From positions 310,017 through 374,016 of the forward strand of contig NZ_BMIJ01000004.1 in assembly GCF_014641945.1 (NCBI RefSeq): a stretch of 64,000 nucleotides of DNA, read 5' to 3'. Under the pieces are notes generated by a model that worked only from the letters and a program-made list of their open reading frames with translations, had not been told where the DNA came from and did not search any database. Both the position numbers and the translations under genes were made by a program. This DNA is from Marinobacterium zhoushanense. GTDB taxonomy: Bacteria > Pseudomonadota > Gammaproteobacteria > Pseudomonadales > Balneatricaceae. Within the stretch, counting starts at the first letter, position 1. Each line of letters starts with the position of its first letter. Below, piece after piece: positions 8,089 to 15,596 of the stretch.

Positions 8089-9237
8089 TTACGCGATAAC
8101 GGCGCTAAAACCGAGATTGCCGAGCAATTCGACCTGCCCCTCATCCTCCAGTCCCTCGATGCGTAAACTGGAGAATTCGCGACGTACCGGATAGCCCTTG
8201 CGCAACTGATCAAACGCCTGCATCCGCTCCTCCGGTGGTAGATAGAGAGTGGCGCGCAAGGCGCGGTCATCGCGATAGGGGTCGTAGGTGAGTGCGATCG
8301 GCTTGAGCGGATCGACCGAGCGGTTCACCAGCAGCGCTGCCACCTCCGGCTCAGGCAATACCGAATCCAAGCTTATCTGCACCGGTTTTCCCAGCCAGTT
8401 GCACACCTGCTGATAGAGCATCCAGGTGCCGCGAATCTTGCCATCGAGGCTGTAACCGGCGATATGCGGCGTCGCGATGACGCACTGCTCGGCCAGCTCG
8501 GGCAATACCAGAGGCTCCTCCTCCCACACATCCAGCACCAGTTGAACGTCAGCTCGCCGGCGCATGAACCTGATTAACGACCAGTTATCGATAACCGGGC
8601 CGCGGCCAGCATTCAACAGAATCGCACCCGGTTTGAGCAGCTCGAGATTGTCTTCGTTCAGCAGATGGTAGGTGGGATGATCACCGCCCTCGGTCAGAGG
8701 CGTATGCAGTGCCACCAGGTCGACTTCGCCCAACAGCTGCTCGAGATCGACAAACCCTTCGCTGCCCTCCCGCTCAGCCCGGGGCGGATCGCACACCAAC
8801 ACCTCGACACCCAGCGCCCGTAAGCGATTGACCAGACGACCGCCGACGTTACCCGCACCGACTACACCCAGGGTTCGCGTCAGGGGATCGAGCCCCTGCT
8901 GTGCACAGAGGTGCCAGAGCGCACTCAGTACATACTCGACCACGGCATCAGCGTTACAGCCCGGCGCGCTGCACCAGGGGATACCGCGACTGTCCAGCCA
9001 TCCGGTATCAAGATGATCGGTACCGATGGTAGCGGTGCCGACAAACCCCACCCGACTGTTGGCCAGCAGCTGTTCATCCACCCGCGTAATCGAGCGCACC
9101 AGCAGCACATCCGCGTCGGCCACATCGGCCGCGTTCATACTCCGCCCCGGAAGTCGACGGATCTCTCCGATATCGGAGAAAAGTGCATCGAGTGCTGGGA
9201 TATTTTCATCCGCCAGTATCTTCAGTCCAGGATTCAC
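8089..9237 (-). CDS. pdxB: Erythronate-4-phosphate dehydrogenase PdxB
   Basis: PdxB oxidises 4-phosphoerythronate in the DXP-dependent route to pyridoxal phosphate. The 382-residue protein begins NPGLKILADENIPALDALF, has the catalytic-domain VGTATIGTDHLD, the Rossmann motif GVVGAGNVGGRL, and the family C-terminal domain following TPHIAGYSLDGKIRGT. The length matches the family (about 380). The start is a GTG with a good GGAGG site. It heads a minus-strand group with the PilZ and NAD-kinase-like genes. Confidence 0.95.
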   Translation of the reverse strand: MNPGLKILADENIPALDALFSDIGEIRRLPGRSMNAADVADADVLLVRSITRVDEQLLANSRVGFVGTATIGTDHLDTGWLDSRGIPWCSAPGCNADAVVEYVLSALWHLCAQQGLDPLTRTLGVVGAGNVGGRLVNRLRALGVEVLVCDPPRAEREGSEGFVDLEQLLGEVDLVALHTPLTEGGDHPTYHLLNEDNLELLKPGAILLNAGRGPVIDNWSLIRFMRRRADVQLVLDVWEEEPLVLPELAEQCVIATPHIAGYSLDGKIRGTWMLYQQVCNWLGKPVQISLDSVLPEPEVAALLVNRSVDPLKPIALTYDPYRDDRALRATLYLPPEERMQAFDQLRKGYPVRREFSSLRIEGLEDEGQVELLGNLGFSAVIA

Positions 9238-9325
9238 AAGGCCTCCGGGCTTTACAAAAGGGTAGGTTTCAGGCTCAATTCCGCGCCATTATAGAGCCCT
9301 CGTTTTACAGCGGAAACAACCCCTC

Positions 9326-9574
9326 TTGATCGTGCACTGGCAAAAAGACCGGGACTACCGGGTCATCCGGATATATCGCGACCTGGTCGGTGACTGGGTC
9401 GTCGAACAGTGCTGGGGGAATGCCTACACTTGCCAGCAAAGTCACACGCTGGTCGACTCCCGCCAAGCCGCCCGCGCGATGATGCTGCAGATCAACCGCA
9501 AGCAGCGCAAGATGGGGTTTCGACGCAGCGCGCCGGGGGAGGAGCAGCTCGATTTCGGTTTCGAACTCGGCTAA
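9326..9574 (+). CDS. Small WGR-like domain protein
   Basis: The protein of about 80 residues consists of one WGR-like domain: YRVIRIYRDLVGDWVVEQCWG, then a spacer, then SRQAARAMMLQINRKQRKMGF, which follows the WGR pattern of beta strands, a WG(R) turn and a helix ending in K..GY. The Arg of WGR is Asn here (WGN). WGR domains occur in PARPs and in stand-alone bacterial proteins, where nucleic-acid binding is suspected. The start is TTG at 9326 or GTG at 9332, and neither has a clear ribosome-binding site. It is divergent from pdxB. Confidence 0.65.
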   Translation: MIVHWQKDRDYRVIRIYRDLVGDWVVEQCWGNAYTCQQSHTLVDSRQAARAMMLQINRKQRKMGFRRSAPGEEQLDFGFELG

Positions 9575-9677
9575 CCCTGCAAGCGCGTAGCGGCTCCTGC
9601 AAACATGTGGCACGACCATCAGTGCGACAATATGTCACTTTTGCATTGCCGATGCCCATCCTAAACTGAGGCCCCAG

Positions 9678-10163
9678 ATGACAAGCTCAGATAAAGCACT
9701 CACCGGCCGCTGGATACGCCCACTCTTCACCATAGTGCTGGTAGCGACATTGGGCACGTTGACGCTGTTGCTGCCTGGCTGGCTGCAGCCGGAAACAGCA
9801 GAGGGCATCCAACTTAAACCGCCAGCCTGCGACCTGAACCAGGGATCCTGTCGGTTGAAACAGGGAGATATCGAGCTGGCGTTCTCCCTTGGACCTGCGC
9901 CGATTCAATCTCTGCAGGAGCTAACGGCACGACTCACACTCCAGGGAGTCGACGTGGAACGCGTCCACCTCTCGCTCGAGGGGCGAGATATGTATATGGG
10001 TCTAAACCAAACGGAACTTACACCTACAGGTACCGATGGCGGTTGGCAGGGCACCACCGAACTGGCCGCCTGCACCACCGGAAGCATGGTATGGCGTGCG
10101 CGGCTTACGCTGGAATCGAAACGCCAGCATTACGTCACCTGGTTCGATTTTGAGGCAAAATGA
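9678..10163 (+). CDS. Membrane-anchored protein in the Sco/PCuAC copper operon, function unknown
   Basis: The 161-residue protein has one N-terminal membrane segment (LFTIVLVATLGTLTLLLPGWL, about residues 16-36) and a periplasmic domain with a cysteine pair in CDLNQGSC and a third Cys in LAACTTGSM. A segment with two methionines (GRDMYMGLN) and the aromatic ending YVTWFDFEAK give a vague resemblance to FixH-like and copper-assembly proteins, but I cannot assign it. It has a GAGG site and overlaps the sco1 start by four bases (ATGA), which places it in the copper-delivery operon. Confidence 0.78.
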   Translation: MTSSDKALTGRWIRPLFTIVLVATLGTLTLLLPGWLQPETAEGIQLKPPACDLNQGSCRLKQGDIELAFSLGPAPIQSLQELTARLTLQGVDVERVHLSLEGRDMYMGLNQTELTPTGTDGGWQGTTELAACTTGSMVWRARLTLESKRQHYVTWFDFEAK

Positions 10164-10768
10164 CGATGCAGCAACTGAAAACACTAAAGATCCTGCTGAT
10201 CCTCAGCGCCTGCCTGCTGGTCGGAATGGTAACAGCGTTTCTGCTCAAACCCACACAAGTGGACGTCAAGGCCAGCGGCCATAAACTGGGCGGCGATTTT
10301 ACCCTCACCTCCAGTGCCGGCCCGGTTTCACTGAGCGATTTCAAGGGCAAGGTGGTGGCGATCTATATCGGCTATGCATCCTGTCCCGATGTCTGCCCAA
10401 CGGCCCTTGCCGTACTCAGCCAAGCCGTTAGAAACCTGCAAGCGGAACAGCGCGACCAGGTGCAGGGCATCTTCATCAGCGTGGATCCGGAGCGGGATAC
10501 GCCGGAGAAGCTGGCCCAGTACACTCAATTTTTCTCCGACCGGCTGATCGGCGTGACCGGCAGCCGCGAGCAGATCGACCGGGTGGTGCGCCAATACGGC
10601 GCCTTTTATCGGGTAGTGGCGCTGGACGATTCCGCTCTCGGTTATGCGGTTGACCACTCCTCGCGGCTTTACCTGATCGATCGCGACGGTGAGCTGGCCG
10701 GCACCCTTATCCATAATTCGACCCCAACCGAACTGAGCAGCTGGTTGCAACGCCTGCTCGCTGACTAA
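10160..10768 (+). CDS. SCO1/SenC copper chaperone-thioredoxin-like protein
   Basis: SCO1/SenC proteins deliver copper to, or reduce, the CuA or CuB centre of haem-copper oxidases. The 202-residue protein has an N-terminal membrane anchor (ILLILSACLLVGMVTAFLL), a thioredoxin-like fold starting GGDFTLTSSAGPVSLSDFKGK, the copper-binding CPDVC (Cys75 and Cys79) and the distal His in VDHSSRLYLID. It overlaps the upstream gene by ATGA and is followed 12 bp later by the PCuAC gene. No cytochrome c oxidase genes are in the window. Confidence 0.93.
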   Translation: MTMQQLKTLKILLILSACLLVGMVTAFLLKPTQVDVKASGHKLGGDFTLTSSAGPVSLSDFKGKVVAIYIGYASCPDVCPTALAVLSQAVRNLQAEQRDQVQGIFISVDPERDTPEKLAQYTQFFSDRLIGVTGSREQIDRVVRQYGAFYRVVALDDSALGYAVDHSSRLYLIDRDGELAGTLIHNSTPTELSSWLQRLLAD

Positions 10769-10780
10769 GGAGAGCTGAAC

Positions 10781-11242
10781 ATGATGAAAGCCCTGACCAG
10801 CCTGCTATTAAGCGCTGCACTGAGCACACCGCTCTGGGCCGCGGATGTCCAGGTTAGCGATCCGTACGCGCGGGCAGTCGCCCCTGGCCAACCCAACAGT
10901 GCCGCGTTCATGCAACTGGAGAATCGCAGTGACAAGGCCATCAGCCTGACCGGAGCCGCCTCGGGCGTGGCACAGTCTGTCGAGCTGCATGCCCACATAG
11001 AGGATCAGGGCGTGATGCGGATGCGCAGAATCGACGCGATCGACCTCGCGCCTCATCAGCAGGTCAGTCTCCAGCCTGGTGGCCTGCATGTGATGCTGAT
11101 CGGTCTTAATCGCACACTTGCCGTGGGCGAGGAGCTGGCATTGACCCTGTCGTTTTCAGACGGCAGTCAGCAAACCCTTAGCCTGCCGGTACGTCCGATA
11201 ATGCCGATGGGCAATATGAGCCAGCACCAGCACCAAAACTGA
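10781..11242 (+). CDS. Periplasmic copper chaperone PCuAC
   Basis: PCuAC binds Cu(I) through a H(M)-x10-M-x21-H-x-M motif and passes it to Sco or directly to oxidase CuA sites. The 153-residue protein has a signal peptide ending near ALSTPLWAADV, the motif parts ELHAHI, VMRMRR and GGLHVMLIGL, and a Met/His-rich tail (MPMGNMSQHQHQN) that may bind extra copper. A GGAGAG site precedes the ATG. It is the last gene of the three-gene copper operon. Confidence 0.92.
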   Translation: MMKALTSLLLSAALSTPLWAADVQVSDPYARAVAPGQPNSAAFMQLENRSDKAISLTGAASGVAQSVELHAHIEDQGVMRMRRIDAIDLAPHQQVSLQPGGLHVMLIGLNRTLAVGEELALTLSFSDGSQQTLSLPVRPIMPMGNMSQHQHQN

Positions 11243-11806
11243 TCAACAGAGCTTACAGCCGCGCAAGCGGCTGTCGAAATGCCCGTACACCAGCAGGCAA
11301 ACCTCCTTCTCGCTGGCCTGGCCCAGATAATCCACATGATCCCTGTCACCATAGCTGGCACTGTATAGCCCAGGCGCGGAGGCGACCGGCACCACCCGGT
11401 AGCTTTTCAGCCCTACCTGGTACACGCCGGCATAATGCGGGTAGTGAACCTGGCCATCTGCGCCCAGCTGGAGCCAGCCGGGACCGGCATCGAATTGGCG
11501 CAGGCCCGGCACCTTGAGCGGATTATCTGAATGCAGCGCGAGAAAAAAATCGACCTGACCCGCCGTATCGAACACGCCCAGCACCCAAAGCGAGGGCTCG
11601 CCGGTTAACGACAGCGCATACAGATACCAGTAGGGTTCACCATCGACATCGATCCCCAGCCGATGGTAAAGAAAATCCTTGGAGCGACAGATCGAATGAT
11701 CCAGCAGGCTAGCCGGTAACACCGGCGCCGCGAAACCACCAGCTGAGGTATCAGCCGGCAGCGACTGCACCTGCCAGCGGCTCGCCTGAATTTTCAGCTC
11801 GCGCAT
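11243..11806 (-). CDS. Conserved hypothetical protein downstream of epmC
   Basis: I do not recognise this 187-residue protein. It has no signal peptide or membrane segment. It is rich in aromatic residues (FLYHRLGIDVDGEPYWYLYALSL) and ends with three cysteines in the last 20 residues (EVCLLVYGHFDSRLRGCKLC). The ATG has a GGAGAG site that lies inside the epmC coding region; the two genes overlap by 56 bases, which suggests translational coupling. It is the last gene of the minus-strand run that starts with the sigma-54 activator at 15344. Confidence 0.7.
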   Translation of the reverse strand: MRELKIQASRWQVQSLPADTSAGGFAAPVLPASLLDHSICRSKDFLYHRLGIDVDGEPYWYLYALSLTGEPSLWVLGVFDTAGQVDFFLALHSDNPLKVPGLRQFDAGPGWLQLGADGQVHYPHYAGVYQVGLKSYRVVPVASAPGLYSASYGDRDHVDYLGQASEKEVCLLVYGHFDSRLRGCKLC

Positions 11807-12359
11807 AGCTCTCTCCTACTGGCAGATGGCGATCCAATGCGAATCTGTCAGCGCTCAAAACAGGAGTTTGATAGTAGGTCCGCAATGCAGACGACAGGGC
11901 CTCGACCCGCTCCGGCAACCCTTGCTCGAGCAGCTCCAACACCCTTGAATGAACGTTATACATGAACCGATTGCTAGCCCCTAGACCAGCGGACAGGTTG
12001 TCGGCACTGAAATGAAACCGGTGTCCAGCGGATTCCGACAGTATCCATTCGTATGCCTGCGGCTGCACCTCCACGCGCTCGAACTCCGCCTGCTCCGCCG
12101 CCGTCCGCCCATCCGGCTTATACCAGTAGCCGAAGTCCACCAGTGTACGCCGTTGCGCACCGGCAACGCACCAATGCGCGATCTCATGCAAGGCGCTAGC
12201 AAAAAAACCATGGGCAAACACAACACGGTGGTGCGGATACAGCTCATCCGCCGGCAGGTAGATGGGCTCATCCTCCCCTGCGACCAGCTCGGTGTTGTAG
12301 CTGGTGAGGAAAAGCTTGTTAAAGATTCGGATCAGGTCCTGTATATCCAGATCGCACAT
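11751..12359 (-). CDS. epmC: EF-P hydroxylase EpmC (YfcM)
   Basis: EpmC hydroxylates the beta-lysylated lysine of elongation factor P. The 202-residue product (E. coli 182) has the iron-binding HEIAHW motif in FFASALHEIAHWCVAGAQRR, followed by VDFGYWYKPDGR and QPQAYEWILSESAGHRF, all typical of the family. The extra length is at the C-terminus (SADRFALDRHLPVGESY onwards). The ATG at 12359 overlaps the stop of the upstream lipoprotein gene by one base. No epmA or epmB is in the window. Confidence 0.92.
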   Translation of the reverse strand: MCDLDIQDLIRIFNKLFLTSYNTELVAGEDEPIYLPADELYPHHRVVFAHGFFASALHEIAHWCVAGAQRRTLVDFGYWYKPDGRTAAEQAEFERVEVQPQAYEWILSESAGHRFHFSADNLSAGLGASNRFMYNVHSRVLELLEQGLPERVEALSSALRTYYQTPVLSADRFALDRHLPVGESYARAENSGEPLAGAVAAG

Positions 12360-13090
12360 CACTGATACACCTGCCAACGCCGGTCGTTCAGCCACCAGCT
12401 CTCGCCGCTCTGACGATCGATACGTACTGCGACGAACCCCTTAAGATCCTGATCGGCACGCTGCAGCTGCACCGCATAGCGCGAGGCAGGCAGACTCCCC
12501 GCTTCCTCTTCCAGCCTTACCCAACTGCCCTGGTCCGCGAGCCAGGTTTCACCGCTGTCGACACGGTAGCGGATCAGCACCCAGCTTCCCTTTGCGGTAT
12601 ACGCACTGGCGACAGCGAACAGGTCCCCGGCATCCGCTAAACCAAGCTGATTGACCGTTTGCATCAGCTGATCGATGGCATCATCGATCAGCGCCCCCGA
12701 ACCTGTGGCATCGGCCTCTCTGTCACTGGAGGCCTGATCCTCGGCCGCCGTCCTGACGCTGCTCGCCGACAGATGCTGCAGACGGGTCAGCAGAATCTGG
12801 TTCATCTCCGCCTGCTGCTTGCTCGCGCTGTTCAGCTGGATCAGCTGCTCCTGCATCAACACCAGTCGACCGCTGAGCTGATCGAGCTGATTCGAAATCT
12901 GTGCAGTGTTCACCGGCCGGCTCGGAGCGTTCTCAACTCCAGCATCGACCGCAGGGCTGCCCTGGTCGGACTCGGTCGCAGCTGCGGCCTGTCCGGTCTG
13001 CAGATCGGACTGGGGTTGAACGTTGGCGGCATTACAGCCTGCCAACAGCAGACTGAGCGACGCGCCCAGTATCACACGACTGAACAACAC
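12359..13090 (-). CDS. Putative lipoprotein of unknown function
   Basis: The 243-residue protein has a lipoprotein signal (MLFSRVILGASLSLLLAGC; Cys19 is the acylated residue). A low-complexity linker is followed by a heptad-like segment (ISNQLDQLSGRLVLMQEQLIQLNS) that may form a coiled coil. The C-terminal domain (GSWVLIRYRVDSGETWLADQGSWVRLEEE...ESWWLNDRRWQVYQ) is rich in Trp. I do not recognise the family. The GTG at 13090 is chosen because AGGAG lies 7 bases upstream. It is 65 bp after the SoxYZ-like gene and overlaps epmC. Confidence 0.75.
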   Translation of the reverse strand: MLFSRVILGASLSLLLAGCNAANVQPQSDLQTGQAAAATESDQGSPAVDAGVENAPSRPVNTAQISNQLDQLSGRLVLMQEQLIQLNSASKQQAEMNQILLTRLQHLSASSVRTAAEDQASSDREADATGSGALIDDAIDQLMQTVNQLGLADAGDLFAVASAYTAKGSWVLIRYRVDSGETWLADQGSWVRLEEEAGSLPASRYAVQLQRADQDLKGFVAVRIDRQSGESWWLNDRRWQVYQ

Positions 13091-13155
13091 GAACACACTC
13101 CTGGAAATTTGCGTTGGAGGATTGTAGCAAACTGCACGGATCTCGTGACCTGACT

Positions 13156-14001
13156 TCAGTCAGACGCCACAATCGTAGTGCTGAGCTGCCCCTCAGTGCC
13201 GTTCGAGCCCTGCCATGACAGCACCAGCTCATCGCCCACATCACCGACAGAGAAACTGAAACGGAAATAGGGCTCATACCAAAGGCTGTCGCCGATGCTG
13301 GCGCTGAGCAGACGCTTGTCCGATTGAAACAGCTCGAATCGATCGAGCCCCTGCTGCAACACCGCGGTAGCATCAAGCTGCTGCACCCGCGACGACAGTG
13401 GCGCGACGGGGCGCAGCTCGACGTAGTTGACCTCTCGACGGCGCCAGGCCCGTAGCTCCATCGATGCCATGAACGAATCCTCACCAACATCGGTCAGCGC
13501 ATCGGACGCTGCCGATGAACCGGCGGCACTGGGCACCTCGACCGCGGGAGACGTCAAACCCGTTCCCGGCCCCGGGCTTTGCAGGGCAGCAGATGCGGCA
13601 GCAGTGACAAGGGCGTAATCACGCCGGGCCGCAAGGATACGATCTTCGGTACGCACGACAACCAGCACCCCGCCACCCCTAGCCCTGAACCGGGTCGATA
13701 GCTCCGGGCGAACCTCGGGTTCCAGGTCAAACCTTGCCAGCTGCACCGGCTCGACCTCGTCGGTGAGCAGCGTAATCGACTGCACCCTATCCTGAAACAC
13801 CCGGATCCCTATCGGCACCGGTACTAAAGGATCGACCTGCCTGGGCAGCTGCAGCAGGATATCGGCGGAGGATTCATACCGAGGAGCGACGACATAGGGT
13901 ACCTGCAGGTTACCGTTTAGCAGTGGAAGATCGGCAGCCGCAGGTTCACAGAGACTGAGTAGAATCAACAGCACTCCCGGCTTCAGCCAACTTACCGACA
14001 T
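13156..14001 (-). CDS. SoxY-SoxZ fusion-like exported protein lacking the carrier cysteine
   Basis: The 281-residue protein has a signal peptide ending near EPAAADL. Residues about 35-135 follow SoxY (VPIGIRVFQDRVQSITLL, LARFDLEPEVRPELSTRFRA, VLVVVRTED). The C-terminal 80 follow SoxZ (LDRFELFQSDKRLLSASIGDSLWYEPYFRFSF, then DELVLSWQGSNG). SoxYZ carries sulfur intermediates on a Cys in a GGCGG tail. Here the corresponding place reads ALVTAAASA and the mature protein has no cysteine. A family of SoxYZ-like fusions associated with quinoprotein dehydrogenases exists, but no such enzyme is nearby. It begins 17 bp after the sigma-54 activator with a GGAGG site. Confidence 0.78.
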   Translation of the reverse strand: MSVSWLKPGVLLILLSLCEPAAADLPLLNGNLQVPYVVAPRYESSADILLQLPRQVDPLVPVPIGIRVFQDRVQSITLLTDEVEPVQLARFDLEPEVRPELSTRFRARGGGVLVVVRTEDRILAARRDYALVTAAASAALQSPGPGTGLTSPAVEVPSAAGSSAASDALTDVGEDSFMASMELRAWRRREVNYVELRPVAPLSSRVQQLDATAVLQQGLDRFELFQSDKRLLSASIGDSLWYEPYFRFSFSVGDVGDELVLSWQGSNGTEGQLSTTIVASD

Positions 14002-14018
14002 CTCACCTCCGCTTCCGT

Positions 14019-15344
14019 TCAGCCCACACGCAGCTGACGCAATTTGCGATACAGGGTGCGCTCACTCACCCCCAGCTTCGCGGCCAGCTCTCTGTTATCA
14101 CCCTTGAATCGCGCAGCCACCTGGCGCAGATATCGGGCTTCCAACTGGTCCAAGGGCGTTATCGACTCTGTAATGCCGATAGCCGACAGATCGCCATCGG
14201 GCCGGTCAACAAGCTCCTGCGGCAGCTGTTCAAGATCAAGCACAGCATTATCGGCCAGCAGAATGCCGCGTTCGAGGATATTTCTCAACTCCCTGATATT
14301 GCCCGGAAAATCATACCGTTCCAACGTTTTTAACGCCGCCCTGCTGACACTCACCCCCTCCCCGCCCGGCAATCGCCGCAACAGCACTTCGATCAGCAGC
14401 GGCAGATCGTCGATGCGCTCTTTCAGTGTCGGCAGAGGGATAGGGAAGGGGGAGATGCGGTAATAGAGATCCTGACGAAAACGCCCCTCCTCCACCATCC
14501 GCCTCAGATTACGGTGAGTGGCGCAAACCAGGCGTATATCGGCATGCTGAGGCTCGACACTGCCCACTGCCCGAAACACACCGGTTTCGATCAGGCGCAG
14601 CAGCTTGACCTGCTGCGGCAGCGGAATCTCGCCGATCTCATCGAGAAACAGGGTACCACCGCGGGCCACATCGACCAGACCCCGCTTACGGCTCACGGCG
14701 CCGGTAAAGGCCCCCCGCTCGTGTCCAAACAGCTCACTCTCGAACAGGGACTCGCTAAGCCCCGAGCACTCCACCGTGACGAAGGGCTTGCGCGATCGCG
14801 GGCTGCTATCGTGCAACGCCCGCGCGACCAGCTCCTTGCCAGTACCCGACTCTCCGAGCAGCAGTACGCTGATCTCACTGGGCGCGGCACGGTGCACCAG
14901 CTCCAGCATACGATTGAATGCATCCGAACGTCCGACCAACCCCTCTTCGTTACCGGCACGTGCACTTGCCTCGCGCACGCAGTGCATGATCTCGAGAAAG
15001 CAGATCACCTCCCCGTTGCGGTTGTGTACCGGTTGCATCTCGACATCGACGTGCTCCTCGCCCAACGGAGTGTTATGCAGGTGCAGCAGCCGCTGACGTT
15101 GACCACTCTCGCTGCAGCGCTTCAACGGGCACGACTCGCCCGCCTGGTCACAGGGCACGCTATAGCCATGTGAAACCTCATAGCAATGTCGTTTCAGCAG
15201 GGGGTATTGGTCGCCGTAAACCTCTCGGTAGGCGGTATTGGTCGCTAGTATGCGATAGTCCAATCCGATCAGGGTCGCGGGTTCGGCGATCCCTTCCAGG
15301 ATCTCGCCCATCTCGGTGGCGACCTGGTGTAATTCGGTGGGCAT
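14019..15344 (-). CDS. Sigma-54-dependent activator with Cys-rich PAS domain, divergent from cydABX
   Basis: The 441-residue bacterial enhancer-binding protein has an N-terminal PAS domain (residues about 10-120) with four cysteines (54, 65, 72, 77) spaced C-x10-C-x6-C-x4-C. The AAA+ domain has Walker A GESGTGKE, the sigma-54 contact loop GAFTGA and the arginine-finger region. A Fis-type HTH at the end reads [19 protein letters not shown]. The ATG at 15344 has a GGAG site; the frame opens 18 codons earlier. It is divergent from cydABX, which has a sigma-54-type promoter, so cyd is the probable target. The cysteines suggest redox, metal or haem sensing; the signal is unknown. Confidence 0.9.
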   Translation of the reverse strand: MPTELHQVATEMGEILEGIAEPATLIGLDYRILATNTAYREVYGDQYPLLKRHCYEVSHGYSVPCDQAGESCPLKRCSESGQRQRLLHLHNTPLGEEHVDVEMQPVHNRNGEVICFLEIMHCVREASARAGNEEGLVGRSDAFNRMLELVHRAAPSEISVLLLGESGTGKELVARALHDSSPRSRKPFVTVECSGLSESLFESELFGHERGAFTGAVSRKRGLVDVARGGTLFLDEIGEIPLPQQVKLLRLIETGVFRAVGSVEPQHADIRLVCATHRNLRRMVEEGRFRQDLYYRISPFPIPLPTLKERIDDLPLLIEVLLRRLPGGEGVSVSRAALKTLERYDFPGNIRELRNILERGILLADNAVLDLEQLPQELVDRPDGDLSAIGITESITPLDQLEARYLRQVAARFKGDNRELAAKLGVSERTLYRKLRQLRVG

Positions 15345-15361
15345 GGATATCTCCAGAGCAA

Positions 15362-15376
15362 GTGTCAAATTGACAC
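15362..15376. promoter_or_regulatory. 15-bp perfect palindrome, candidate activator-binding site (UAS)
   Basis: GTGTCAA-A-TTGACAC is a perfect palindrome 17 bp before the activator start codon and about 150 bp upstream of the sigma-54 promoter of cydA. That distance suits an enhancer-binding-protein site and could also allow autorepression. Confidence 0.6.
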
Positions 15377-15379
15377 AGA

Positions 15380-15425
15380 TGGCAGCATCATCTGCCAATT
15401 ATGGCACTGCGACACTCTGTCACTG
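15380..15425. promoter_or_regulatory. Additional inverted repeats in the cyd regulatory region
   Basis: TGGCAG-N6-CTGCCA (15380-15397) is followed by a longer imperfect palindrome with outer arms TGGCA/TGCCA and inner arms GACA/TGTC around CTC. They are clustered next to the perfect palindrome and may be further binding sites for the activator or another regulator. Confidence 0.45.
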
Positions 15426-15523
15426 CCAGCCATTAGACTAAAGGTGTATAAAGTTCAGCCAAGTTTCCCGCAATCAACGTCTGAGGCGGCCTTGGGTTAA
15501 CCGGGGATCGGCCGGCGCCAAGC

Positions 15524-15538
15524 TGGCATGGTTTCTGC
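15524..15538 (+). promoter_or_regulatory. Sigma-54-type promoter for cydABX
   Basis: TGGCATG-N4-CTGC matches the consensus TGGCACG-N4-TTGC at nine of eleven fixed positions, with the invariant GG (-24) and GC (-12) correctly spaced. It lies 58 bp before the cydA start, and the divergent gene encodes a sigma-54 activator. Confidence 0.7.
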
Positions 15539-15596
15539 CTTATCTGTTGTTGATTGTTCAAAACCAGGTCCAACCCATCTCTACCAGGAGAAGCTG

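Noticed and set aside
9608..9625. TGGCACG followed by TGC, resembling a sigma-54 promoter
   Set aside because: The GC element is three bases too far away; GG-N10-GC spacing is not met.
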